A model generated the notes under the pieces. The model worked only from the letters and a program-made list of their open reading frames with translations. It did not search any database and was not told the DNA's origin. Below are positions 54,924-64,000 of a DNA stretch of 64,000 nt, piece by piece. The position numbers and the translations under genes were made by a program. This stretch comes from Kiritimatiellia bacterium (GTDB taxonomy: Bacteria > Verrucomicrobiota > Kiritimatiellia > CAIVKH01). The DNA is taken from assembly GCA_027493775.1 (NCBI GenBank), contig JAOSKE010000001.1:434001-498000 (forward strand), read 5' to 3'. Each line of letters starts with the position of its first letter. The stretch's first letter is position 1.

Positions 54924-55234
54924 GAGGCCACGCGATGACTCCACATCGAAACAGATTCCGAGCTCGTGAGGTCGTTACCTGCCGAGATCACCACCGGATC
55001 CGCGCCTTCGCGGGAAAGAGAACAGTTGGTGTCAAGTCTAGCCATTCGGTTCTGTCGAAAAACCCCTAATGCAAAAACTTGCCTTGAAAAGGGGGTCAAA
55101 AACACAAGGGGCAGGCAGAGATCGTGGCTTGTGGGGCATTTGGCGAGGTCGTTTTTCGGAAGGATTTTCCAAATATTTTTGAGCAGGGGTTTTTCAGCAG
55201 AACCAATTATCAAGGGCTGACCCTCGCCTTGGAT

Positions 55235-56020
55235 TGTCTCACTGCTGTCCAAAACGCGCGAAAGTCTGACGAAAGAGGGGCCCTATTCCCTGAAAAAAGC
55301 ATCGTTGGGTCGTTTGCGCAAAACCGATCCCCCCTTTTATGAAGGACATGGGTTCTGCTGTCCAAGATCGAGTTCCCAGAACTCGGCTTGAACGAAAGGG
55401 GGCGGAAGCGGCGGTGTTTCATAGGGACGCTCAATCCAAACCCACAAGTCCCGGTAGGTGAAAAGGTTCAGCCGCAGCAGCGCCACGAGGTTGGAGAGGT
55501 GCCAGCCGCATTTGGATTTGAACTGCAGGTACTTGATCAGGAGTATGGCGATCAATGCTGTCCAAATCTGGATATACACCGCGTTGGCGGAGGTGCCGAC
55601 GAAGGTCTTGATGCGGAGATTCTGCTTGAGGTCCCTGAAGAACAGTTCGATCTGCCAGCGGGCTTTGTAGATCTGGGCGATGGTGGATGCGGCCAGATGC
55701 AGATTGTTGGTGAGAATCACCAGTTCCTCCTGTTTGTCTTCCCGCCAGACCGTGATCCGGCGGTACCGCCTTTTGACCCGCCGCCCAGCCTGAAAGACGT
55801 GAAACTCTCCGATCTCATCGGCGCGGACGGGTGAGTCGGCAGGTACCCCGCGCACGTGGTGCGAAAAGTCATTCCGGCTAAAAAGGGAAAGCCGTTGGCT
55901 GAACAGTCTGGCCTTGTGTGCGCTCATCTTGCGGGGTCTCCTGGTCAGGCTTGTTGGATATTTTCACCTTCAGCCTACCTCCAGACCCCGTTTCTAAAAA
56001 CTTGTTTTGGACACTACTGC
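55235..56020 (-). mobile_element. Truncated IS4-family element, copy 1
   Basis: GTCCAAAAC / GTTTTGGAC termini; ORF 55337..55927 encodes only the C-terminal part of an IS4-type transposase (TIAQIYKARWQIELFFRDLKQNLRIKTFVGTS). Confidence 0.75.
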
Positions 56021-56206
56021 TCTACTGTCTGACCCCAACTACTCCCCAACTACTCCACATCGCGCACGATCAACACATGAGGCGTTTAGACTTCGTCGTT
56101 ATCCGTAGCACGCATTCGTCGCCGAATGAATAGATTGGTGCGGCTGGTTCATTCTGGTATCGTGACGGTGTGTCGGATGCGCCATGAACACTTTGCATGG
56201 AGGATC

Positions 56207-59200
56207 ATGACTACGATACCTAAACGCACGTTCAGAGCACACTGCTGTCGCCTCTCGACAATCCTATGTGCTGGTCTTTTCTCCGCCGCCCTCGGCTACT
56301 CCGTGGCTCAAACCATTTTTGATGACGCGCCGACCGTATCGACCCTCGACGACCTGGCCCAGCGCTATCTCTCCCATCGCGACAGCACGTACGCCGTGGT
56401 TGTGCCCGACTGGTATCTCTGGCCCGATCAAGTGGAAGCCATTGAGAGTCAGTACGGCCTTGCCGCATTTCAAAATGAACCGGGATGGTATTGGGCTTTC
56501 TCCGATGTCCTGTACTTCGACGCTGACAGCGACATCGCCAAGTATGTCCAACACAACGACGAATTGGTCATCTACGAAGACATGATCAATAGTGAATTGG
56601 CGGTTGTGAAACTGGCGGGCGAAAGCGCCGAAGAAGTGGTCGTGTATAAATCTCCCGAGTGGCCGGAGGTTCCCAAGGGTGAGAGCTACGCGAAATACTT
56701 GGGGCGAGAATTGTCGAAGCGTCGCGTCGTGTGGCGCGTGACGATGAAAGACAAGGCTATTGCCGAGCAAGAAGTTCTGACACAGGAAGAAGAGACCGAA
56801 GGCGGCGGAATTATGATGATGATTTCCGGCGGTTCCTGCGACGAAATCGTCTTCACGGCAGTTGAGCTTTCCACGAATATAGACGCCGTGGACATGGGGC
56901 TTTGTTTCCCCGCTGGTATCACCAACGCGGATATTTTCTGGGCTACGAACATCATGCCCGAAGGTTTCCCGTGGCAATTTGCGGCGACCAACTTGCCGGT
57001 CACCACCAACAGCGTGGTGTGGTCCTGGACAAACCTTGTGGAATCCAACGTGTTCTTTGCTGCCGCCGATTCCTGCGCGGATACCGATGACGACGGGCTG
57101 CCCGATGGGCGCGAGGTATTCGTCTACGGCACAGACAGGACTTTGTGGGACACCGATGGGGACAGTTACTCCGACGGTGAAGAATTGCAATGGGGCACCG
57201 ATCCGCTCGACATCCAAAGCATGCCACGACTCGGACGCGGCGTAGTGATCAATGAGATCGTATATAACCCACCCGGTTCCGACACGGGCAACGAATGGAT
57301 TGAGTTGTTTAACACCAATCGGGTTGACGTTGACCTCACAGATTTTCGGATACAAGTCGCCTCAAACGCTTTTCAGGATGTATTTTCGTTTCCGACGGGA
57401 ACGGTTGTCAACTCGGGCGATTTCCTGTTGGTCGGCGGCAGTGCTGTGACAAACGCAAACCATGTTGTCGAACTGAACATGATTAACAGGTTTAGTTTTG
57501 GCCCGACGGCAGGCGTGCGGCTCGTCTCGCCTGACTCGACCAGCAACGCGGTCGTTGATGCCTGTTTGTATGCGCCGACCAACACGTTCGGTCTGCCGAC
57601 TGCCGGTTTCGGGACCGATGGTTTTGCGCCCTACGCGGCCGAAGGATATAGCATTCTTCGTTTCAAGACGGGGTATGACTCCGATCATGCGAGCGACTGG
57701 ACGTTCACCAATACCCCAACGCCCACGGCCTCGGGAGAATTGCCGGACATAGATGGTGATGGCATCAGTAATTCCATTGAAATTGCGGGCTACGCAACGG
57801 CCTATGGAATTATCCACACAGACTTCAACACGGTAGATTCCGACTTCGACGGCTTGAGCGACGGAGTGGAGCGAACGAATAGCCCGCCGACAAATGGAAT
57901 GCAATATGACACCGACGGGGACGCGTTCCCTTGGACAACCAACGGAACATACAGGGGCAATGACGGCGATGAGATTGCCAGCGGGACCGATCCAACCAAT
58001 AGCGATACTGACGGTGATGGTCTCAATGATGGCTGGGAGTTGGCAATGGGCTACAATCCGACAAATACCGCCAACGGAACTGCGGATGCGGACGCAGATT
58101 TTGACGGCGACGGAGTCTCAAATGTGGCGGAAATGAATCAGAACAGCAATCCGATGAACGCCGCAAGTGCATCACTGATGCCCTATACGTTCAGGTTGGA
58201 GAGATTTCCGCGAGCATCGTGGAACCAAGAAGATGATATCGGCCTGCACTCACAGGCCGTCTTTCTGTTCGACAACATTCTGTATACCACGCTCGTGTGC
58301 GTTGTCGTTGCTGATGGCGGACACACAAATGAGGAATATTCGGTTGCATGGAGCGGTTCTGTCATTGACCACGACGAGGCACATGCCAGAACAAGCCTCG
58401 TATGGGCAACAATCGCGCCGGGTCAGGCAAGAATGTTGGTCAACGACAATGGGACGACATGGCCAAACGAAAACCCGAGCGAGTACGGCATAGATATGAT
58501 GGTAAGTCCGATCATGTTTCGGCTAATCGACGCTCAGGCGACGATTCAGCCTCACGGCACTTCATGGATATCGGGAACCCCGGCAATGCCCGCGCTGACG
58601 GCGGAGTGTTCGTTCTTCTACGGTCCCACATTCTCGGCATTCACGAACGAGTTTCTTTTCCAGAGCACGTATCCCCGACGAGGAACGGCTGATGATGTGC
58701 GCATTCCGTCATCGGGAACGATAAAGAGTCCGGCGGGCAGTGATGTTGACCTTGAACCGCTCTTTAGCAATCGCGTCTTCGGAGGGGAGGCGAGCGTAAC
58801 ATGGCAGATTCCGCCCGCCCCGGCGTTTACGCTGCCTTTCAGGATACTGGGACAGAATCCTAGTGATGCCGATGTTGAGACGTTCATCACCGCAAATCAG
58901 GGCGTTCATTGGTACGCGAAAGCGGTCGCGAGGGAAGAAGGCGGTAGGCAAGGAACAAAGAAGTACAACCAATTCAACGAGCTTCTTTCACCCAAAAATG
59001 AGCCCAATAAGACGGCTGGCATCAATGAAGGATGGGGCATCTTCCAGATGGATGTTGCAAGCGGAATACCTATAACCACAGATATGGTCTGGAATTGGAA
59101 GACAAATGTTCTCGCGGGAATTGCGCATCTGGATCGAATGCGGATAATCGAAGTGTCCTTCGAAAACGGCGTGCAGCGAACGTACCCGAGTCAATGGGAG

Positions 59201-59449
59201 TCGCCTCCGGCCAGTTTTGAGCCTTCTGGAACCACTACACCAATTACGTCTGTTGAGGCTGGAACACTTGCCATCTATAATCGAGCACCGCACTTTCAGA
59301 GCCTGACCAACGCGGCTGGTCGTTTGGAAAACATGAAGTCTTGCTGGGAGTTCGTTCCCGCCGCCCCTTCTGGTTCGCGATGGGTGTATCATCAAAACGT
59401 GCGAGGATATGTTGAAAGGATTATCACGCGTCATGAAACTGGCAACTAA
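56207..59449 (+). CDS. Large secreted protein: Tsp3 Ca-binding repeats, lamin-tail domain, second Tsp3 block, lytic-transglycosylase-like C-terminus
   Basis: Signal peptide; DTDDDGLPDGREV; VINEIVYNPPGSDTGNEWIELFNTNRVDVDLTDFRI; DTDGDGLNDGWELAMGYNP; EGWGIFQMDVASG...WNWKTNVLAGIAHLDRM. Confidence 0.75.
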   Translation: MTTIPKRTFRAHCCRLSTILCAGLFSAALGYSVAQTIFDDAPTVSTLDDLAQRYLSHRDSTYAVVVPDWYLWPDQVEAIESQYGLAAFQNEPGWYWAFSDVLYFDADSDIAKYVQHNDELVIYEDMINSELAVVKLAGESAEEVVVYKSPEWPEVPKGESYAKYLGRELSKRRVVWRVTMKDKAIAEQEVLTQEEETEGGGIMMMISGGSCDEIVFTAVELSTNIDAVDMGLCFPAGITNADIFWATNIMPEGFPWQFAATNLPVTTNSVVWSWTNLVESNVFFAAADSCADTDDDGLPDGREVFVYGTDRTLWDTDGDSYSDGEELQWGTDPLDIQSMPRLGRGVVINEIVYNPPGSDTGNEWIELFNTNRVDVDLTDFRIQVASNAFQDVFSFPTGTVVNSGDFLLVGGSAVTNANHVVELNMINRFSFGPTAGVRLVSPDSTSNAVVDACLYAPTNTFGLPTAGFGTDGFAPYAAEGYSILRFKTGYDSDHASDWTFTNTPTPTASGELPDIDGDGISNSIEIAGYATAYGIIHTDFNTVDSDFDGLSDGVERTNSPPTNGMQYDTDGDAFPWTTNGTYRGNDGDEIASGTDPTNSDTDGDGLNDGWELAMGYNPTNTANGTADADADFDGDGVSNVAEMNQNSNPMNAASASLMPYTFRLERFPRASWNQEDDIGLHSQAVFLFDNILYTTLVCVVVADGGHTNEEYSVAWSGSVIDHDEAHARTSLVWATIAPGQARMLVNDNGTTWPNENPSEYGIDMMVSPIMFRLIDAQATIQPHGTSWISGTPAMPALTAECSFFYGPTFSAFTNEFLFQSTYPRRGTADDVRIPSSGTIKSPAGSDVDLEPLFSNRVFGGEASVTWQIPPAPAFTLPFRILGQNPSDADVETFITANQGVHWYAKAVAREEGGRQGTKKYNQFNELLSPKNEPNKTAGINEGWGIFQMDVASGIPITTDMVWNWKTNVLAGIAHLDRMRIIEVSFENGVQRTYPSQWESPPASFEPSGTTTPITSVEAGTLAIYNRAPHFQSLTNAAGRLENMKSCWEFVPAAPSGSRWVYHQNVRGYVERIITRHETGN

Positions 59450-59957
59450 ATCCGTATTGATGATGGGTGTGATCCTGATCGTTGCGTATAGTCGGGCACA
59501 GGTTGTAACCAACCCGCTGCAACATGCACTGACGTTGGATTTCGAGGAATCAACCAATCACGGCTCATACGCCTATCGCCTTACCGCAGACATCAGCGGC
59601 GATGGAGAGCCAGATCAACTGATAAGCTTTGAAACGTGGGATGTTCGCTATGGCCGAGTGTGGAGCGCCTACCGAAAAACCACCAATGGATACGTTGACC
59701 TCAAGACGGGCGTACAGTTCAGCGAGAACCGTTTCATACTTGATACGAACTCGTGGCCAAGAATTGTGTTTGCACAACCAGAAGGTGGGGGCGAGTTGTT
59801 GCTTGGACAAATCGTGCTAACGAACGGTACGTTTCAAGAATCAGTCTTGGGTGTCACAACAAACGACGTTCCGCCGTCGGATGCGACGTTAAGTAATTTG
59901 TTCGAGCAGGTGTTGAACAACCCCGACACCAACCTTGTCGACAAGATATCCTTGTAA
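59433..59957 (+). CDS. Secreted protein of unknown function
   Basis: Signal peptide; no recognised domain; start overlaps end of upstream CDS. Confidence 0.55.
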   Translation: MKLATKSVLMMGVILIVAYSRAQVVTNPLQHALTLDFEESTNHGSYAYRLTADISGDGEPDQLISFETWDVRYGRVWSAYRKTTNGYVDLKTGVQFSENRFILDTNSWPRIVFAQPEGGGELLLGQIVLTNGTFQESVLGVTTNDVPPSDATLSNLFEQVLNNPDTNLVDKISL

Positions 59958-59987
59958 TGTGGTAACGCCCTGTCGAAATCACGTCAC

Positions 59988-60491
59988 ATGCTATTCGCGG
60001 CCGCAGTCGTTGTCGGACTATCGGCACGTGTATCAGAAGGACAAACAATCTGGCATCCATCGACAAAATCAACTTGGCAGGCAACATACGACGCGATCGA
60101 AACCAACGCTTATCCTTTGACCGGACTCCCAAACCTCCTATGCGTCCGATACCGATCGTCAACAAACTTGGGTGAAGTGATAGATTTAGCGAATGACTGC
60201 ACAGGTGGTTCACCGATTGTCCTTTGGTCTGGCAGTGGAAACGCCAAGGGCCAGACGCCCGTCCTGTCCAGCCTTGAGGCTTATCCCAGTGGAACAGGGG
60301 CAGTGGTCACTATCGTATGGCGGCACCCTGGGGCTGGCGCTGAAATGACGAGAGTTGGGATGTTCTACTCACAGTCCACCATCATCGTCACGTCCATATC
60401 GGATATCGTCTTCGACAATGAATTGACGGTGACCAATGTGGGAACATACTCGTTCGGTCAATCGGTCACGAATGCGGCATCTTGTCCTTAA
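59988..60491 (+). CDS. Secreted protein of unknown function
   Basis: MLFAAAVVVGLSARVSEGQ signal-like N-terminus. Confidence 0.5.
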   Translation: MLFAAAVVVGLSARVSEGQTIWHPSTKSTWQATYDAIETNAYPLTGLPNLLCVRYRSSTNLGEVIDLANDCTGGSPIVLWSGSGNAKGQTPVLSSLEAYPSGTGAVVTIVWRHPGAGAEMTRVGMFYSQSTIIVTSISDIVFDNELTVTNVGTYSFGQSVTNAASCP

Positions 60492-60568
60492 GGGGCAATA
60501 GTGACCCCTCACGCTCACTGTCACGAACGGCGCACTCGGCACAAGAACCTTCTAGTGCGGGAGGGAAG

Positions 60569-61075
60569 ATGAAGAGATTCAGCCTAACGTGCGTGGCGAT
60601 CCTTGGAGTCTATTTGATATATGGCAATACCCCCTGCCGGGGTGATGGTGCGCCTGCGAATCAGATTGCGCGCGCCGTGCTCGATCTTCAAGCGACGGAC
60701 GCCACGATTCGCACAAATGCTTCGCGCGCCCTCATTCTCTTGGGGGATACTTGTGTGCCCGATCTCCGTACAGCTTTACAGGATGGCCGACTTCGTGATG
60801 AACCAGCATTTGCGGAGGCCCTTCAAGTGCTAAAGGATATTGATACTGAAGCCGCCGCTCGCGTACTCGTCGAGGTAGTTGACCGAAACATGACAGGCGT
60901 CCCAAATGTCCTCATGAAGAGCGAGGATCGTGTGAGAGCCGCCTACCCGGCATACGCGGCATTGACGGATATGGGGCACCCGCCAACAACTGTAGTGCGT
61001 GATGCAATTCACGATTCCAGCGGTGTAAAGAAGGACCTGCTCATGCGTGCGCTGCATCTGTTCGAGAGCCGGTGA
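60569..61075 (+). CDS. Secreted HEAT-like repeat protein, unknown
   Basis: Signal peptide; helical repeats (ATIRTNASRALILLGDTCVPDLRTAL...). Confidence 0.5.
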   Translation: MKRFSLTCVAILGVYLIYGNTPCRGDGAPANQIARAVLDLQATDATIRTNASRALILLGDTCVPDLRTALQDGRLRDEPAFAEALQVLKDIDTEAAARVLVEVVDRNMTGVPNVLMKSEDRVRAAYPAYAALTDMGHPPTTVVRDAIHDSSGVKKDLLMRALHLFESR

Positions 61076-61095
61076 CGCAACAGTATATTGGAGGC

Positions 61096-61875
61096 ACTGC
61101 TGTCCAAAACGCGCGAAAGTCTGTCGAAAGATGGGCCTTATTCCCTGAAAAAAGCATCGTTGGGTCGTTTGCGCAAAACCGATCCCCCCCTTTATGAAGA
61201 ACATGGGTTCTGCTGTCCAAGATCGAGTTCCCGGAACTCGGCTTGAACGAAGGGGGCGGAAGCGGCGGTGTTTCATAGGGACGCTCAATCCAAACCCACA
61301 AGTCCCGGTAGGTGAAAAGGTTCAGCCGCAGCAGCGCCACGAGGTTGGAGAGGTGCCAGCCGCATTTGGATTTGAACTGCAGGTACTTGATCAGGAGTAT
61401 GGCGATCAATGCTGTCCAAATCTGGATATACACCGCGTTGGCGGAGGTGCCGACGAAGGTCTTGATGCGGAGATTCTGCTTGAGGTCCTTGAAGAACAGT
61501 TCGATCTGCCAGCGGGCTTTGTAGATCTGGGCGATGGTGGATGCGGCCAGATGCAGATTGTTGGTGAGAATCACCAGTTCCTCCTGTTTGTCTTCCCGCC
61601 AGACCGTGATCCGGCGGTACCGCCTTTTGATCCGCCGCCCAGCCTGAAAGACGTGAAACTCTCCGATCTCATCGGCGCGCACGGGTGAGTCGGCAGGCAC
61701 CTCGCGCACGTGGTGCGAAAAGTCATTCCGGCTGAAAAGGGAAAGCCGTTGGCTGAACAGACTGGCCTTGTGTGCGCTCATCTTGCGGGGTCTCCTGGTC
61801 AGGCTTGTTGGATATTTTCACCTTCAGCTTACCTCCAGACCCCGTTTCTAAAAACTTGTTTTGGACACTACTGCT
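61096..61875 (-). mobile_element. Truncated IS4-family element, copy 2 (same orientation as copy 1)
   Basis: Near-identical to 55235..56020, same ends; ORF 61041..61781 runs over the left end. Confidence 0.75.
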
Positions 61876-61985
61876 GACCCTTTTTGTGGCTCCTCTTCTT
61901 TTCACCTTTTCACCTTGAATTCGCGGTGCGCGGAACGCGCCTGATTTGGTGGACAGTGCGAAGATCTCTCATTTAGAGTAAGGGC

Positions 61986-62804
61986 ATGAAATGGGCTCGC
62001 GCTTTTCTTTTGCTGCTCTGTCTGCCGCTGCTCCCGGCGTGTTCGACGGTGGACCCAGTGACGGGTAAATCGGTGAACAATATGTACCTCATCCAGGATG
62101 ATATTCAGATAGGGCGCGAGGTGATGGCGGATGCCGTCGTGACGATGCGCAAGGATGGGGTCGCGATTAATCGTGATGCGGCGCAGGTCGCAAAGCTCCG
62201 TACGATGGTTCAGCGAATCACTTCGGTTTCGCATCTTCCCGATCTGCCTTACGAGGTGACGCTGTTTGAAACCAATATCGTCAATGCTTTTGCTGCACCG
62301 GGTGGGCAGGTGGGGGTGTTCACGGGTCTTTATCATCCCGAAATGGGTTTGGTTAAAGATGATGACGAACTAGCGGCGGTGATTGGGCACGAAATTGCAC
62401 ACGTCACATGTCGCCACACAACGGAGTCGCTCACAAAGCAGATGCCGCTTCAATGGGTGATGCTCGGCGCATCCATTTATGCGGAGGCGAAGGGGAAGGA
62501 AAATTTAGCGTTGGGGCTGGGGGTGGGCTTCCTCGCGTATCAGGGTCTTTTGCTCCCCAAGTTTTCACGCGCGGATGAGGCGGAGGCGGATGCGGTCGGA
62601 TTGATGTATATGGCGAAGGCCGGCTACGATCCCAACGCAGCGATTCGCATTTGGGAACGCGCGGCGTCGCGGGGAAATGACTCGCGATTGACGGCCATGT
62701 TTTCTTCGCATCCGACGGATGCCAACCGCGCGAAGGCCCTCAAAAAAATGTTGCCGCAGGCGATGGAAGAATACGAGCGCGCACGTCTGCGTTATTCAAA
62801 CTGA
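61986..62804 (+). CDS. M48-family metalloprotease lipoprotein
   Basis: Lipobox LLPACS; AAVIGHEIAHV (HExxH); ADEAEADAVGLMYMAKAGYDP. Confidence 0.92.
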   Translation: MKWARAFLLLLCLPLLPACSTVDPVTGKSVNNMYLIQDDIQIGREVMADAVVTMRKDGVAINRDAAQVAKLRTMVQRITSVSHLPDLPYEVTLFETNIVNAFAAPGGQVGVFTGLYHPEMGLVKDDDELAAVIGHEIAHVTCRHTTESLTKQMPLQWVMLGASIYAEAKGKENLALGLGVGFLAYQGLLLPKFSRADEAEADAVGLMYMAKAGYDPNAAIRIWERAASRGNDSRLTAMFSSHPTDANRAKALKKMLPQAMEEYERARLRYSN

Positions 62805-63466
62805 CGCCGAAACTCCTCCAGCGCCGTGCGTAGCGTTGTGACTTCCTCGCGCAAGGTCGCGACCTCGGTTTCCAACGCTTCGATGCGCTGCTGGTCGTTG
62901 CTGACTTGCGCGCGGATCGGTTCGGCTGGGGTCTCCACTTCCATCGAAGGGGCAGCGCCGAGCAAATGGGCGTAGCGTTGTTCTTTCTGGCCCGGCTGAC
63001 GGGGAAGAAGAACAACAAGCGACCCGGCCGGACGCGTGGCAAGGCCGCCGAGAACGCTGAGTGTCGTCGCGACATCACCCATTGGAGTGAAGCGCTCGCA
63101 GCGAGCGCGTAGTTCTGCGGCGGTTTGCGAGCCGCGCAACATTAACTCGCACATCACCGCCGTGTCGCGTTCGTCGAGTCCGATGGTTTCGGGCAGCATG
63201 TGCTTATATTTGGGCACGCGACTTCCTGCTGTGGTGACCATTGCGGCAAGGCGGCGATCACGCAGGCGGTCGAGCGTGCGCACGACGGTGGCTTCGTCGT
63301 AGGCGACGACAGGGAAGCGATTGTTTTTCTGGTTGCACGCCGCGACAAGCGCGTTGAGCGTCAGTGGATAGTAGTCGGGCGTGGTGAGTTGTTTCTCAAT
63401 CAGTGCGCCAGCGACGCGAAGTTCTTCCGAATCGAGGGGGACAAAGGCGTTGTTTTCATCGTTCAT
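62792..63466 (-). CDS. YceH/DUF480 family protein
   Basis: LDSEELRVAGALIEKQLTTPDYYPLTLNALVAACNQKNNR. Confidence 0.92.
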   Translation of the reverse strand: MNDENNAFVPLDSEELRVAGALIEKQLTTPDYYPLTLNALVAACNQKNNRFPVVAYDEATVVRTLDRLRDRRLAAMVTTAGSRVPKYKHMLPETIGLDERDTAVMCELMLRGSQTAAELRARCERFTPMGDVATTLSVLGGLATRPAGSLVVLLPRQPGQKEQRYAHLLGAAPSMEVETPAEPIRAQVSNDQQRIEALETEVATLREEVTTLRTALEEFRRQFE

Positions 63467-64000
63467 CGAAAAAGTTCCAAGGGTTGGAAAAGGGATTGGA
63501 TCGGACTTCCAAGGGTTGGAAATTTTGGCCCGAGGCAGCTATTCGGGTCCATGTTTTTTTGAAATCCTCCAGCACGGCGCGGTGCGTCAGATCGAACCAA
63601 ATCGGGGTTAGGGAGACGTAGCCGTTCTCAAGCGCTTTGATATCGCTGTCGTCGCTTTCGTCGAGCATGAGCATCTCGCCATCCATCCAGTAATACACGT
63701 TTCCGCGCGGATCCGTACGACGGTGGAAGACCTCAGTAAAGCGGGAACGGCCCATGTGGGTGACGCGGTAGCCTTTAATTTGCTCGAAGGGCAGGTTCGG
63801 GACGTTGACGTTCAGCAGGGTTTCCGGCGGAAGCCCGTTTTTTGCGAGTTTGGGCACGAGGTCGCGCGCGATACGCGCCGGGGTGTCCCAGATGGGGTCG
63901 GTAAACGTTGCGAGCGAAATCGCCATACTGGGGATCCCAAGAATCGTGCCCTCGGTTGCGGCGGAGACGGTGCCGGAATAAATGACGCTGATACCCGCGT
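63456..64000 (-). CDS. surE: 5'/3'-nucleotidase SurE (5' end outside window)
   Basis: SVIYSGTVSAATEGTILGIPSMAISL; LLNVNVPNLPFEQIKGYRVTHMG. Confidence 0.9.
   Translation of the reverse strand, partial: AGISVIYSGTVSAATEGTILGIPSMAISLATFTDPIWDTPARIARDLVPKLAKNGLPPETLLNVNVPNLPFEQIKGYRVTHMGRSRFTEVFHRRTDPRGNVYYWMDGEMLMLDESDDSDIKALENGYVSLTPIWFDLTHRAVLEDFKKTWTRIAASGQNFQPLEVRSNPFSNPWNFFDER
63475..63521. repeat. Two copies of palindrome TTCCAAGGGTTGGAA, 32 bp apart
   Basis: 63475-63489 and 63507-63521; same family as 2776-2885. Confidence 0.95.

Overview
GC-rich bacterial chromosome window, probably from a metagenome assembly. Gene content (DAHP/Tyr/His cluster, LpxL-like acyltransferases, OmpA with Tsp3 repeats, TTCCAA-N3-TTGGAA intergenic palindromes) is compatible with the PVC/Kiritimatiellota-Verrucomicrobiota area, but that placement is inference only. 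About 0-34 kb is mostly core: M29-like peptidase, tRNA-Val, trpS, scpA/scpB, chorismate mutase-hisC-aroF-tyrA-aroA-cmk-plsC, ispD-like, lepB, tRNA-Leu, a small restriction-modification island (18.8-22.1 kb), OmpA family, a DtxR/P1B-ATPase locus divergent from a Mn/Zn ABC transporter, and two LpxL-like proteins. An IS630 element and degraded DNA (34.7-37.2 kb) lead into a large minus-strand defence operon (37.3-54.85 kb). Its gene order is XRE-HTH/SNF2-DUF3883 helicase, UvrD-like helicase, Abi_C protein, DUF1156 (COG1743) Zn-ribbon DNA methylase, caspase-like protease, catalytically dead long-type prokaryotic Argonaute, SIR2-like protein, DUF499 (COG1483) ATPase. Most junctions are ATGA/TAATG overlaps and one sigma70-like promoter precedes the first gene. 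This caspase + pAgo + SIR2 cassette lying between the methylase and its ATPase is my main candidate for a previously undescribed composite defence system. A ~5 kb segment of secreted proteins between two directly repeated truncated IS4-family copies follows, then M48 protease, yceH and surE. About 18 genes are split by apparent single-base frameshifts, many in or next to homopolymers, so many coordinates below are for reconstructed genes.
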